From contig NZ_JAKFGB010000015.1 of NCBI RefSeq assembly GCF_022267515.1, positions 1 through 64,000 on the forward strand: a DNA stretch of 64,000 bases, given 5' to 3'. Source of the DNA: Rubinisphaera margarita (lineage in GTDB: Bacteria; Planctomycetota; Planctomycetia; Planctomycetales; Planctomycetaceae). Below the pieces are notes generated by a model that was not told where the DNA came from, did not search any database, and was given only the letters and a program-made list of their open reading frames with translations. The number at the start of each line of letters is the position of its first letter. Positions within the stretch are counted from its first letter, which is position 1. Below are positions 63,913 through 64,000 of the stretch, piece by piece. A program made the position numbers and the translations under genes.

Positions 63913-64000
63913 ACGCCTTCGGGGAGACACTCTCGGAGACGCCGCACTGATTTCACAGTTGCCGGACCGGGGGGGAAGGTCAGGTCTTCGCCGCCGCAGA
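63913..64000. other. Right edge of window, nothing recognised
   Basis: The last 88 bp after the phosphatase stop contain no start of a further gene that I can support. Confidence 0.5.

Overview
The window looks like a chromosomal segment of a Planctomycetota bacterium, most likely of the Planctomycetaceae (Gimesia/Rubinisphaera/Planctopirus type). The reasons are lineage-typical families: two DUF1559 proteins with type II/IV-pilin-like N-termini, a DUF1080 protein, a TIGR03067-like protein, a DUF1570-type metallopeptidase, a very long SecA, a PrkA-YeaH-SpoVR cluster, and H4MPT-dependent C1 genes (fae and a methylene-H4MPT dehydrogenase) in a GC-rich, clearly bacterial background. No rRNA, tRNA, CRISPR array or phage module was seen.

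Layout. 1-3.0 kb: REP/BIME-like inverted repeats around one intact REP-associated tyrosine transposase (RAYT) and two decayed copies, plus a DUF1080 protein. 3.0-14.5 kb: envelope and housekeeping genes (DUF1559 and lipoprotein pair, NlpC/P60-like hydrolase, second DUF1559, a ClpP-like protease coupled to a membrane-anchored protein, an NrnA-like DHH phosphoesterase, a GH32/43-like beta-propeller hydrolase, an AtpZ-like protein). 14.9-17.6 kb: rarA followed by a protein with a divergent diadenylate-cyclase-like (DisA_N) C-terminus. 18.2-23.6 kb: minus-strand run of an NfeD/ClpP-class membrane protease, an actin-like ATPase and an SLBB-domain membrane protein. 24-28.7 kb: glgB and a K+-dependent-type membrane pyrophosphatase (hppA).

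28.7-34.8 kb is an accessory island. Transposase remnants (IS66-like, IS5-like) and dispersed repeats surround orphan small genes (CPCC protein, Imm70 immunity protein). A C-terminal piece of an integron integrase (IntI) is followed on the same strand by a GTTRRRY-type core site. After it come small genes separated by three imperfect inverted repeats of about 90 bp that resemble attC sites: an unknown 186-aa protein, a TIGR03067-like protein, a small membrane protein, an antitoxin/RelE-ParE-like toxin pair, and a DUF7660-like protein. I read this as a decayed chromosomal integron and consider it the most interesting object here.

34.8-48.8 kb: secA with a fivefold repeated helical unit, a metallopeptidase, a Ycf46-like AAA ATPase, and the prkA-yeaH-spoVR stress cluster with a small conserved partner and an inserted MITE-like palindromic element. 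49.5-64 kb: aroB, a leucine-rich-repeat protein, an ATP-grasp gene divergent from fae and mtdB (H4MPT C1 transfer), a BamA with a large insertion and a lipobox, the overlapping pair ilvD and nucleoside hydrolase, and an FHA-GAF-PP2C signalling phosphatase. Domain calls rest on motif recognition by eye; no database search was run.
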